From contig CM040121.1 of NCBI GenBank assembly GCA_022559845.1, positions 349,158,243 through 349,222,242 on the forward strand: 64,000 nt of DNA, read 5' to 3'. The stretch comes from Amorphophallus konjac. Taxonomy: Eukaryota; Streptophyta; Magnoliopsida; Alismatales; Araceae. Shown here one piece after another: positions 11,878 through 23,056 of this stretch. Position 1 is the stretch's first letter. The number at the start of each line of letters is the position of its first letter. Both the position numbers and the translations under genes were made by a program. The notes below the pieces were generated by a model. That model was not told the DNA's origin and ran no database searches. It saw only the letters and a list, made by a program, of their open reading frames with translations.

Positions 11878-11956
11878 CCTCACGTGTGAGGGGTGGACGT
11901 AAGGGACACGGATGTGTACCCGAACCACCTAAAAACTCCATGTTTCATTTGTGGTT
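11878..11956 (+). promoter_or_regulatory. Conserved three-hairpin block, Sirevirus 1 5' LTR
   Basis: CCTCA/TGAGG is followed by GGGTGGACGTA, then a second stem GGG-ACAC/GTGT-A-CCC (11903-11921), then AACCAC (11923-11928) able to pair with GTGGTT (11951-11956). In the 3' LTR (21183-21264) the third stem is damaged (AACAAC). Confidence 0.55.
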
Positions 11957-12184
11957 TGATTCTTCTCATACTTTTACGAGTGGGCTTCACATTGAGCTGA
12001 GTGTTCACCATTTCCATCATCAATCATCTACCTTCATCCACGTGCATTCATGAGTGTGATCCTGTTCGAGTGAGGCTGAGTGCTTATGTGTCTATTAAAC
12101 AAGCTTTTCATTTGGAAAGAAATTTTATTTGGTCAATCAATTCACCCCTCCCCTCTTGATTGCCACCATTCGGGACTCAACAAT

Positions 12185-12196
12185 TGGTATATGAGC
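12185..12196 (+). other. Primer binding site of Sirevirus 1
   Basis: TGGTATATGAGC starts two bases after the 5' LTR and differs in two bases from the initiator tRNA-Met type site TGGTATCAGAGC. Confidence 0.75.
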
Positions 12197-12247
12197 TTTG
12201 GTCTTTGTTTAAGTCGACTACACGGTCGTAGAGCTAGATCCCATTAG

Positions 12248-15200
12248 ATGGCAAACAAGGGGTTGATGCCCGAAGGGCATTCGATTCGAAGGCCTCTATT
12301 CTTTGATGGATCTAACTACCCATATTGGAAAAATAGGATGTATGTTTTCCTATGAGCCCAGGATTATGATGTGTGGCGTGTCATTAGTAAGGTTATGTAT
12401 GTCCTACCTGAAAATGAGGATGGGTGAGAAGAAGAAGAGATAAAGAACTGTTCTGCAAATTTTAAAGCTATGAATATAATTCAGTGTGCCATTCATCCTA
12501 ACGAATACTCACGAATTTCTATGTGTTCCTCTACGCAGGAGATGTGGAACAAGCTGCAGTTGATCTATGAAAGAACATCGGAAGTAAAGGAAACCAAGGT
12601 GAACCTATTAGTCTGGGATTATGAATTGTTCATGATGAAACCGGAGGAGTCCATTTCTGAAATGTTTGCAAGATTGACGGAAATCACGAATGGACTAAAG
12701 GGTCTTGGTAAAGAGTAATCCAACAAGGAACTCGTCAGAAAAGTACTAAGATCACTGTCACCACAGTGGCATACAAAGGCCACTGTAATCGAGGATTCAA
12801 AGGATCTCAGCACTTTGACTCTGGACGAGTTGATAGGCTCCTTGATGACATACGAAATCAACATCAAGAGGAGCGAGGAGGACCACAAAAAGAAGAAGGT
12901 AGTTACACCACTGGCCCTGAAGGTGAATCCACAAGATTCAGAGGGTAGTGAGGAAGACTCCACGGGTAACACCGAGGATGAGGAGCTGGTTGCGATGATC
13001 ACCAGGAGAGCGAGAAGATTCGTCAAAAGAACCAGGAAGTTCGGTGGTCAATTCAGAAAAGGACCAAGAAAGTAAGGTCCTAACAGAGGTGAAAGTAGCA
13101 AGAAAGAAGAAGTCATTTGCTACGAGTGCAAGAAACCCGGTCACATGCAGGGTGAGTGTCCCGATGCGATGAAGAAGTTCAAGAAATGAAAATTCAAGAA
13201 GCCAAAGGCCATGGTGGCCACATGGAGTGATGAAGATGAGGAAGAGTCCGGGAATGAAGATGAACTGGATGAGCTGGTTCAGAATATGTGCTTCATGGCA
13301 AATGAAGACGACGCCAATGAGGTAGACTCTGAAATCGAAACTCTCACTTGTGAATAATGACAAATTGCTTATGAATCTTTGTATGAAAAGTGCAAAAAAT
13401 TCAAATTTGAAAATAGAAATCTGAAAAAGAAAATTGACCATTTTGTGCATGCTGCAAAGTCTTGTGAAAACTACCATGTTTTAAAATCAGAAACTGAAAA
13501 TTTGAAACAGGAAAATGAGATTCTTGTTTCCAAAGTTGATCTAATTGAAAAAGAGAGTTCATGCATGCGAGAAGACCAATCTACACTAATTAAAATGAAT
13601 GAAGATTTGAAAAGAAATATGGAACAAGAGAAGCTTGAAAGCATTGCATGCAATCAAGCCAAAGAAAAGACTAAAAACAAGGTCCAATCACTAATGGCTG
13701 AAATAAATGAGTTGAAGGATGTGCTTGCCATCCTTGAGAAAGCAAAAACATCACAATTTGGAACACACTCAACTCATTGAGCTCCTAGAAGTTCATCTCC
13801 CTTCTCGTCAAACACACATGTGCATAAATCCCTTGTGAATGTGAGTAGGAAAGGAAACAGGGATAGAGTCATTGCATTTTTTTATTGTGGAAGGTTGGGT
13901 CATGACATGTATGCTTGCAAAACTCTAAAGTTTGATGATGAAAATTTTGCTAGAATGAGAAATAGAACATACATATCTTATGTCTCTAACCATCGTGGAC
14001 CCAAGCTTGCTTGGGTACCAAAATCTGCATAAGTACTCTTGTTGTGTTTGCAGGTCTGCTTGAGAGCTCAAAGGAATAAATAGTACTTGGACAGCGGATG
14101 TTCTCGTCACATGACGGGAAACAAGGAGATGTTCGCAGACCTGCATGAAAAGGATCGTGGGACAGTAGCATTTGGTGGAAAAGATAAAGGAAAAATTGTC
14201 GGAGAAGGTAAGATAGGTAAGAATCAAACTCGCACTATTGAAAATGTTCTACTTGTGAAGGGGTTGCATCACAATCTCTTAAGCATAAGTCAACTCTGTG
14301 ACAAAGGATGCAACGTGACTTTTGATTCTACCCACTGCACTGTTATAGATAGAAAAACTCATGAAATAAAGTTCATAGGTTTCAGGCATAATAATGTATA
14401 TATGATAGATTTGGATGATGCTTCTCATGATAATTTGTGTTTGGTTGCAAGGAATAATGATGATGCTTGGCTTTGGCATCGCCGTCTTGGGCATGCTAGT
14501 TTTAATGTTTTGTTAAAATTATCTAGAAATGATTTGGTGATTGGTTTGCCTAAGTTGAAGGTTGTTGATGAAGGAGTTTGTGGGGCATGCAGTAGGGGTA
14601 AGCAAACAAGAACATCATTCAAGTGTAAGAATGATGTAAGCATATCGAGGCCCCTTGAACTAATCCACATTGATCTTTTTAGAGCAAGCCGAACACACAA
14701 CTTGGGTGGTAAACTGTTTGGTTTTGTAATTGTGGATGATTTCTCAAGATTCTATTGGGTATATTTCCTTTCCCATAAAAGTGATGCCCTAATGGAATTT
14801 GAAGGATTTTGCAGGCAAGTTCAGAATGAAAAGGGGTGTTGTATCAAGACCGTGCGGAGCGATCATGGTAAGGAATTTGATAATCATGAGTTCAGCAATT
14901 TTTGCAGGGCTCAAGGTTATATGCACGACTTCTCTGCACCAAGAACCCCTGAACAGAATGGAGTTGTTGAAAGGAAGAACATGACGTTGATTCAAATGGC
15001 CAGAACCATGCTGAATGAGAACAATTTACCGAGGTACTTCTGGGCTGAAGCAGTGAACACTGCCTGCTACATAATCAACCGTGCCATGGTAAGACCATTA
15101 TTGAAGAAAACACCCTATGAGCAGTATCGAGGTAAGAAGCCAAATATTTCTTATTTCATACCTTTTGGCTTCATTTGCTACATTCATAACAATGGTAAGG

Positions 15201-17161
15201 TGGACTTGGCATAATTTGATCCCAAAAGTGACAAAGGAATATTTCTTGGGTACTCTCTTAGCTCAAGAGCCTATCGAGTGTACAACTTGAGAACTCTTGT
15301 AGTTGAGGAAAGCCCCCATGTCATTATTGATGAATCATCACCTAAAAGAACTAATGAAAAATCTATTTTACAGGATGAAAAGTTTAATGATGATGATACT
15401 GGGAAGATGGAAGAGAAACCTGAAAAATAAGAAGTTGAAGAACCACAAGAAGATGATGCAAATCAGGAAAATCAAGTTGAACAGTAGCTACCAAGGCAAT
15501 GGACGTTTGCAAAGAACCATCCGCCGGAGAATGTCATGGGCAATGTAGAAGAAGGAATAAGAACACGAACCTCCTTCAGGGAAGTAGAAAATATAGATTA
15601 CATAGCATTACTTTCCCAATTTGAACCTCACTCCATAGAAGAGGCCTTGAAAGATGAGTCATGGATCGTGGCTATGCAAGAAGAACTACACCAGTTCCAA
15701 AGGAACAAAGTGTGATTCCTCGTGCCATGTCCTAGAAATCACTCAGTGATCGGAACAAAATGGGTTTTTCGAAACAAAACAAATGATCAAGGAGTGATAA
15801 CTAGGAATAATGCCAGGCTAGTAGCTAAAGGCTATAGCCAAGAGCTTGGGATTGACTTTGATGAGTCTTTTGCTCCTGTAGCAAGACTCGAGATAGTGAG
15901 AGTTTTATTAGCATTTGCATGTTGCAACAATATTAAATTATTTCAAATGGATGTTAAAAGTGCTTTTTTGAATGGCTATATCCAGGAGGACGTGTATGTG
16001 GAGCAACCACCGGGGTTTGAAGACACGAAGCATCCACACCACGTGTACAAGCTAGACAACGCACTCTACGGTCTGAAACAAGCACCCCGTGCGTGGTATG
16101 AACGGTTAAGTGATTTCTTTATTTAAAATAGATTCAAACGAGGTAATGTTGATCAAACTCTTTTTACAAAACTGAATGGTAAGGAAATCCTAATTGTTCA
16201 AATATATGTAAATGATATCATTTTTGGCTCCACGAAAGATGCTTTAAGCAAAGACTTTGCTAAATTGATGCAAAGTGAATTTGAAATGAGTCTTATGGGA
16301 GAGCTAACATTCTTCTTGGGATTGCAGGTCACACAGACGGTTGACGGTTTGTTCATACACCAGAAGAAGTACGCTATGGAGTTGCTGAAGAAATTCAATT
16401 TGACATCAACCAAACCACAACCAACTCCTATGTCCACTTCAATGAAAATTGATCAAGATGAAACAGGTAAATCCGTGGACCAAAAACTTTTCAGAAGCAT
16501 GATAGGTTCATTGTTGTACTTAACTGCTAGCCAGCTCGACATTCAATTTGTTGTATGCTTATGTGCGAGGTTTCGATCTAATCCAAAAGAATCACACATG
16601 TCGGCCGTGAAACAATTTTTTAGATATATTGTTGGTTCAGTTAATTTGGGATTGTGGTTTTCGCGTAATTCAAGCTTTGATTTAGTTGCTTATTCTGACG
16701 CCGATTATGCGGGCTGTAAAGTGGATCGGAATAGCACCAGCGGGTATTGCCAGTTTCTTGGGGGATGCGTGGTCTCATGGACCTCCAAGAAACAAAACTT
16801 AGTGGCATTATCAACGGTCGAAGCCGAGTATATGGCTGTAGGAAGTTGTGTTGCCCAAGTATTATGGATCCAACAACAAATGATTGACTATGGCATTTCC
16901 TTCAAAAACACCTCAATCCTTTGTGATAACACATCAGCCATAAATCTGTCAAAGAACCCTGTTCATCACTCTCGCACGAAGCATATTGAAAGTATACATC
17001 ACTTTCTTAGGGATCATGTGAGCAATGGTGATGTAGAAATTAGTTTCATTGAAACAGACCCACAAATTGCCGACATTTTCACCAAACCTATAAATGAAGA
17101 GAAATTCACAACATTCAGAAGAGAACTAGGGGTTTGTAGGATAGATGAGTCTGAGTCATGA
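12248..17161 (+). pseudogene. Broken gag-pol of Sirevirus 1 (Gag, PR, IN, RT, RNase H)
   Basis: A single frame runs from ATG 12248 to TGA 17161, about 1,637 codons, interrupted by about 14 stop codons but no frameshift that I can see. The domain order is Copia. Gag (UBN2-like) is at about 12280-12720 and a CCHC knuckle CYECKKPGHMQGEC at 13118-13159. A charged coiled coil spans 13370-13780, and a damaged second knuckle (FYCGRLGHDMYAC) is near 13880. Protease has YLDSGCSRHMTG near 14080. Integrase has HHCC (WHRRLGH...CGAC) and the D, D, E residues in IHIDLF, RSDHGKEF and EQNGVVERK. Reverse transcriptase spans about 15720-16260. RNase H has SDADYAG, VEAEYMA and CDNTSAI. The RT active site reads YVND at 16205-16216 instead of YVDD. 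Longest intact pieces: 14087-15214 and 16265-17161. The coiled-coil Gag extension is a Sirevirus trait. Confidence 0.93.
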
Positions 17162-17604
17162 TCATTTGCATCATTGTGTGTATAAGTCACTGCATTACAT
17201 GCATTTGCATTAGTGAAATGCATTATTGAATTTTCCTTCATCATGCATGAGCATTATGCTGCTTGAAAAATAAAAAGAAAAATCAAACTTGTGTGAAAAA
17301 TCATCTTGTGTGTATTGCGTTTCTTCTATCTATAGTATACACATGCTCATTGCTATTTCTATGGCCAATATCACCTTGAATATATTTAAATGCCGACAAA
17401 GGAGCGAAAACTACTCAAAATCTGAAATCCAGAGTGTTGGACAAAAAACGTCTATTATGATCTTAGATTTACTTGAAACATGTTCCCCAAGTAATTTTAA
17501 CCATACAACACTCATTTTTCCTTGATTCCAACATAATTTTACTATTGGGGACTCGAGCCAAACTTTCCTTGGCCCTCCTCATACATTTAACTCATTTTTT
17601 GTTG

Positions 17605-17955
17605 AAAACAGGAGGAAGGGTCGACCCCTAAGGTCGACCCCTGGGGTCGACCCTTGGGTCCTTGGGTTCTGTCCGGGGCTGGGGTTACAGGAGTCGACCC
17701 GTTACGGTCGGGCGACTTAGCCGCATCTGAATAGTCTGCGAACGGGGTGGAAACCCTATGTTTACCCCTCCACACCTTATATAACCTCTCAAGCCCTCTT
17801 TTAAGCCTAGCCACCACCTGTTGCAAGTCCTAAAACCCCATCTTGGCCCCCAAATCCTCAAGCCCTAATCGTGAGCTTCTCTGGTGGCGTCTCGCTGAAT
17901 CTTCCTTGTTGAGGCTCCAAGCGTCGTTCTTGATCTCCAATCCCTCTGAGGTAAG
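17605..17955 (+). promoter_or_regulatory. Probable internal promoter and leader upstream of the env-like frame
   Basis: Between pol and the env-like frame lies a cluster of GGGTCGACCC-type palindromes (17614-17705), the same motif as in the LTR. It is followed by TATATAA at 17778-17784, a pyrimidine-rich leader and a splice-donor-like GAG|GTAAG at 17950. An acceptor-like TTTTTTAG ends at 18061. Together these look like an internal transcription start for the downstream frame. The stretch 17162-17604 shows no gene. Confidence 0.45.
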
Positions 17956-17958
17956 CTC

Positions 17959-19208
17959 TTGGTGTGTGGAGGATCATTTATCCATGGTCTTAGCTTTCCA
18001 TTCTTGTTGAACCATCTCGATCTACAACCCCATCAAGCGGTTCTTTCGGTTTGTTTTTTAGATGACCCAAAGAGGCGTTCTTCTCGCAGAGGAGGGGAAT
18101 CGAGCTCGGCAAGGGAGCCTCGATCCAAGGAGGCCGCGCGCAGTGTTCCTTCCAGCAAGGTTTTGGATAGGAAAGTACTCCGTCCACGGGCAGTCGATTT
18201 CGGTAACCTTAGCCGCCATATCTCAGGCCTTGTAGATATCCTTTGCAGTCAACCAAATCTAGAAATTTTTATGTCTGCACATCGTCGCATTTATCTGAAC
18301 TTGGTGCATCAGTTCTACAGTAACTTGTGAATTTCAGGTGACATTCCGACTACTGTGATAAATCACCTACAAATTACACTTTCCCCAGAAATTTTAGGCA
18401 CAGCTCTTAATTTACCACATGAAGGATATGCATTTGCAGATATTGTGGTACCGGACGCAACGGTATATCAATTCATGACATCCGAAGATAAAGGTGATAA
18501 ATTGGTCGCTGGATTGAATGCAAACCACTTTCCTCCCATGCAATGCATATTGCATAGACTGATCACAACCATTTTGCTATCGAGAGGGGGAGGCCATGAA
18601 AGGGTAACTGAAATCCACATGTTTTTATTCTACTTTTTTTTGGTGGCATTCCTATCAACTTTCTGGTAATTATTTTTGATCACATCTGTTCAAGCATGAA
18701 GCACAAAAATAGGACTTTACCATATGCCGCAGCCTTAACTGCTATTTTTGAATATGTGGAGCTTAATCTTTCAAAAGTGCCATCAAAAACAATCCGCGAA
18801 GGTGATATTTATACCATCCATTCCATCTGTTACAATATGGGCTATGAAATGAGAGATGGGGAATTGGTTCGCTAATTGAAACAGGTTGCACAAGCTGTCA
18901 GCTCTGAAGAAGATGAAGATGATGATGAAGAGCAGGCCGGAGAACAACACCCACACGTTCCTGCTGCAGGGATGCCTTCCGAGGCGGTTCACCTGATCAT
19001 GGATCGATTGGATACCATTCATGGTTGTTTAGACAGGTATGGGGAGACAATGGAAGCTATGGAAAAAGAACTGTCTGATCTGAAGCTATCTCACCAAGAG
19101 TCCACTCAGTCCTTCACTGACGCTTTGGCCAATCAAGCCCACATGTTTGTGGAAATTTTGGATTATGTTAGGCATCCACCAAAGCCACCAACTCCAGATA
19201 ACGACTAG
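17959..19208 (+). pseudogene. Broken env-like / 'plant transposon protein' frame of Sirevirus 1
   Basis: The first part (frame of 17959-18669, stop at 18328) reads RAVDFGNLSRHISGLVDI, then FYSNL, LSPEILGTALNLPHEGYA and ILHRLITTILLSRGGGH. This resembles the putative plant transposon protein domain common after pol in Sireviruses and related elements. A run of eight T near 18633-18640 marks a frameshift. The other frame then continues with MKHKNRTLPYAAALTAIFEY, passes a stop near 18875, and ends with an acidic stretch and a helical tail (18876-19208). Whether such proteins act as envelopes is unproven. No transmembrane segment or signal peptide is evident; FYFFLVAFLSTFW just before the stop at 18669 is out of frame with the homologous continuation. 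Confidence 0.65.
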
Positions 19209-19275
19209 ATGTTTGCGCTCCTGCAGAACGGCACACTTCTTATCCCATATTCACCCCCTCCTTTTTGATGATGCC

Positions 19276-19287
19276 AAAGGGGGAGAA
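19276..19287 (+). other. Upstream polypurine tract of Sirevirus 1
   Basis: AAAGGGGGAGAA follows TTTTTGATGATGCC about 440 bp before the 3' LTR. Duplicate tracts upstream of the LTR are reported for Sireviruses. The sequence 19290-19709 between the two tracts holds no convincing gene. Confidence 0.6.
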
Positions 19288-19709
19288 ATTTTGTACTATG
19301 TGTGTGCCCGGCAATCGGCTATTTTACTACTTTATGTGTGGTGTGTGCTTGCATGCATGTGTGTTTTTCATTCATCATCCTAGTTAGCAAAGTTGCATAT
19401 CATGGCATTGCATAAGTGTTGTAGTTTTTGTTATGTATTCAGACTTTGTTGTCCTTTAACTATGTTGTCGGCAAGAACTTTGGAATATGCCTTTAGTTGG
19501 TCAATCTTACAAGTTTGGAATGGCATGTTTCATGTTATAATGCTTCTTGAATGGTTCATGGTGGTGTATGAAAGCTTGAGCAAATGTATGAAAGTTATGA
19601 GCAATGCTAAGAAAGTTTTATTCTTGATATGGAGCTTGAATTCAATGAGCATGCTAAATCATTTTGAAGTCATATATTCATACAAGGCATATAGTATTTT
19701 GTCATCATC

Positions 19710-19723
19710 AAAAAGGGGGAGAT
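19710..19723 (+). other. Terminal polypurine tract of Sirevirus 1
   Basis: AAAAAGGGGGAGAT abuts the 3' LTR. Confidence 0.9.
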
Positions 19724-21486
19724 TGTTGAATCCCCCCCATGTGTGAAGATTTAAATGTGATAGCTTTTGATGATGACCAAACACTATATGTGCATAAATT
19801 ATCTTTGAACTATCTAGCATAAAAAGTCTTGGAAGTGCTCAACATATTTCACGAAGTCACGGTGTTCTGAAGGCTCAAGAACAACTTCACCAGGTAAGAG
19901 TTTTGGATTCAAGTTGAAAGACTATATCTAACTCAGCTTATGTGTTTTTACAGGACAAGGAATGTGGCTCAGTGTTTGAGAATTTCGAGGACGTTTGGTG
20001 AGATCAACCCTAACCCTTATTCCTTGGTCATTTGATTATCAAGGTTGAAATTCATGTTTTGATTTCAAAGGGTGAATAAGCTAGACCTTGATCTAAATTT
20101 ATTTGAGTTGGACTTTGCTCATTCATGCCTTAGAATCAAGTATCTTGATGGAGAGAAACCAATTTTTAACCTCCCACATGTGCTCCTTGGACTTAGCTTG
20201 TTTTTAACTTACATTTTGAAAGTCCAGGAACAAGGGTCGACCCCAAGGGTCGACCCCTAGATCCTCTGTTTCAGCAAGGGCACGGGTTCTCCAAACCCAG
20301 CTGCAAGGGTCGACCCTTGGGGTCGACCCCTGTGGGTCATTTTCTCAAACCCGCACGGGTTATGCAATTCAGCCCGTGAGGGTCGACCCCAAGGGTCGAC
20401 CCCTGTGTCCAATGTTCCCAAACCCGCACGGGATGGCACGAGGGTCAACCCCAAGGGTCGACCCATAGTTGTTGGCCCCATTAAACCCTCTCATGAGGGT
20501 CGACCCCTTCCGGTTTGGGGCGACGCCGTAAAAGAAGACCTTCGTGCCTGACGCACCGAAAGTCCATCCAGTCAAGTCCAACTTCCCTATATCACTCCAA
20601 AAATTGTGGATCTGGTCCCTAGGCTGTTCTTGACCGTCCTAAACTATTAAATACATATTATTGAGTTGTAAACCCTAATGAACAAAGTGAGATCTGAAGT
20701 GTGGTTTTTGTTCTAACCCTTGCGTGTGCAGGGTCACAAGCAGCTGCTCCAGGTCTTCTTCCACCTTGATCTGAGAGTGAATGTGAAGGGAAGAAGGTAG
20801 ATACAAGTCTCCAATCGATCCCCAACTAGAAGTTGCGTAGAAAATCAATCTAGAATCATTGTTCGTACAAGAATCATTCATCGTCCATCAAGAACCATCC
20901 TCAAGCTGCAGAAGTGTTCAACTACATTCGAAGAAGTGAAAGGGGGAGCTCTAACCACGATAAAATCATTCTTCATTTATCACTCTCAAAGTCATTTTGA
21001 TTGAGCATGAGTATCTGTTATAACACATAACTCTTTGAACCGAATTTTTGTGTGGTGTTCGTGTTCGAAGACACGAGCGTGTGTGTGTGTGTGTATGTGT
21101 GGCAGCCCAGATCGGGTGCCATGTGTGTGGTTGCTGTTCTATACAGCGTGTGTGTGGCTCACTTCATAGTGAAGCATTAATCCTCACGTGTGAGGGGTGG
21201 ACGTACGGGATGCGGATGTGTACCCGAACAACATAAAAACTCAGTGCTTCATTTGTGGTTTGATTCTTCGCATACTTTTACGAGTGGGCTTCACTTTGAG
21301 CTGAGTGTTCACCATTTCCATTATCAATCATCTACCTTCATCCACGTGCATTCACGAGTGTGATCCTGTTCAAGTGAGGCTGAGTGCTTGTGTGTCTATT
21401 AAACAAGCTTTTCATTCAGAAAGAAATTTTATTTGGTCAATCAATTCACCCCTCCCCTCTTGATTGCCACCATTCGGGACTCAACA
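19724..21486 (+). mobile_element. 3' LTR of Sirevirus 1
   Basis: Begins TGTTGAATCCCCCCC and ends GGACTCAACA; 1763 bp, without the D insertion. It has the palindrome array at 20234-20505, a short GT tract at 21079-21101 and the three-hairpin block at 21183-21264. No gene is seen in it. Confidence 0.93.
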
Positions 21487-21491
21487 ATCAG

Positions 21492-22958
21492 CAACCCTTC
21501 TCCCCATTTCATGGTCACTTGGAGCTGTACCGGCAATCCTATTCGCAACTGAGGACCTACAGAGATCCAGCACCTTGCAGAGCCGGCCATGACTTCATCC
21601 CAGTGTCCCTGGAAGCATAAAAAGTACCATCGTAAGCGTCTCCTTGTCCTCTTCTCAGCGGTGGTGGTCTCGTCCCTGTCTGAGTTCGTGGCTGCCCGGA
21701 GGAGCCATTATCGCCGAACTGCGCATCCTCTTCCTGACAGTCAACCTAAAGCAACTTGCAGAGGCTCCGACGACCATCCTCTTGACGTTCTGGACGCGGG
21801 GCTTCACTGAGGGCTTCTACGATGAGTCTCATTCCAATCCCAAGAAGCGGCACTCTGTTCGGCGTCCGGAGCTGTGAGTTTCCATTTTTCACCCCCGGGT
21901 GCGCTGATCTGTTCTCTCTAGAACTGATCTGACACCCGACCACTGTTCGGGCCCTCGCCATCAACTCCAACCTCCTCCGGCGTCCCCGTGGGTCTTTGTT
22001 TGAAGAGGGTTTGACCACAAATCCAACGACTCTAGCCACGCCTGAATCAGAGCTCGGGAGCGTCCGTGGTGACCTCGCCTTCCTGCTGTAGTGGTGCAGA
22101 AGCTGTCAGAACCAGAAGATAGTTACCCTGTTCGTGACTCTGCCCCGGCCATCGCCATCAAACAGAAATTCCCCCAAAAATTGGACGTCCTCCTGGGCCA
22201 ACGCAGGAGGTTTTTCCACTAGTTTAGTCACCAACGGAGTTCGGGGGAGGCTGCAGCAGAGCCAACATCGACTATCTATCCTCTATTCCAGAGAGTGGGC
22301 AGAACCGATGACTTTCTATCAATTAGTTCCTAGATTGATTTTCCCCTCCCTACCTGGCCGGCTTACAGCCCCTCCCTGTGGGAGGTAGTGTTTGAATGTT
22401 AATTTGGCTTCCCCGCCCCTTGTTCAACCCCCTTGCATGGGGATTAGTAGTGTAACATCTTAAACATGTGGAAGCTTCACCGACGCAGCGTGTGGGGAAC
22501 CCACGCTTCCGCGCTCGCCCACGTCTCCGAACGGGACCGGTTTCTTCAAACCGGTCGAGTAAGTGCTCTACCCCTTGCTTCCCTTAGTGCTTATTTGTTC
22601 AATATTAGCTTATAAACTCTGCTGGTCAGGAAGAGTGAGTGCCCGGTCCCGTGAGCATCATTGCTTTCGAGTGGCCACCGTGGGGAGAGAGTGTGACTCG
22701 TGCCCTCGGCACCCGATCGGCCCCATTGAATTGGGACTCCATACCCTTGATAAGAACCTTGGATTTTCTGGCCCTCTACCAGCAAGGGCCCAGCCCTCAC
22801 AATCTTGACTCGGCATAGCCGAGTTACCCCGGGTTTTGGGTGAGTGTCGGGTGAGTGGCCGCCGATATCAGTTCATTTCTCTTGCAAATTGTGCTTGCTT
22901 GTCAAGGACCCAGGTGCATCGATCTTGTGGCTAGCACCCCCAAGGTGGTGTCACATCA
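21492..22958 (+). mobile_element. 5' LTR of A, right portion
   Basis: Matches 28911-30378 closely and ends GGTGTCACATCA. It holds GC-rich leader sequence and no convincing gene; frames such as 21384-21620 and 21589-21810 are incidental. Confidence 0.9.
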
Positions 22959-22960
22959 AT

Positions 22961-22972
22961 TGGTATCAGAGC
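22961..22972 (+). other. Primer binding site of A
   Basis: TGGTATCAGAGC two bases after the 5' LTR, the exact initiator tRNA-Met type site. Confidence 0.9.
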
Positions 22973-23056
22973 AAGTTTAGACTTGTCTCTATCAAGTCTA
23001 AGTCCTAGGACTATTACATTGAGTCATCCATTCGTCAAGTTCTTCCCCTCCCGTGC

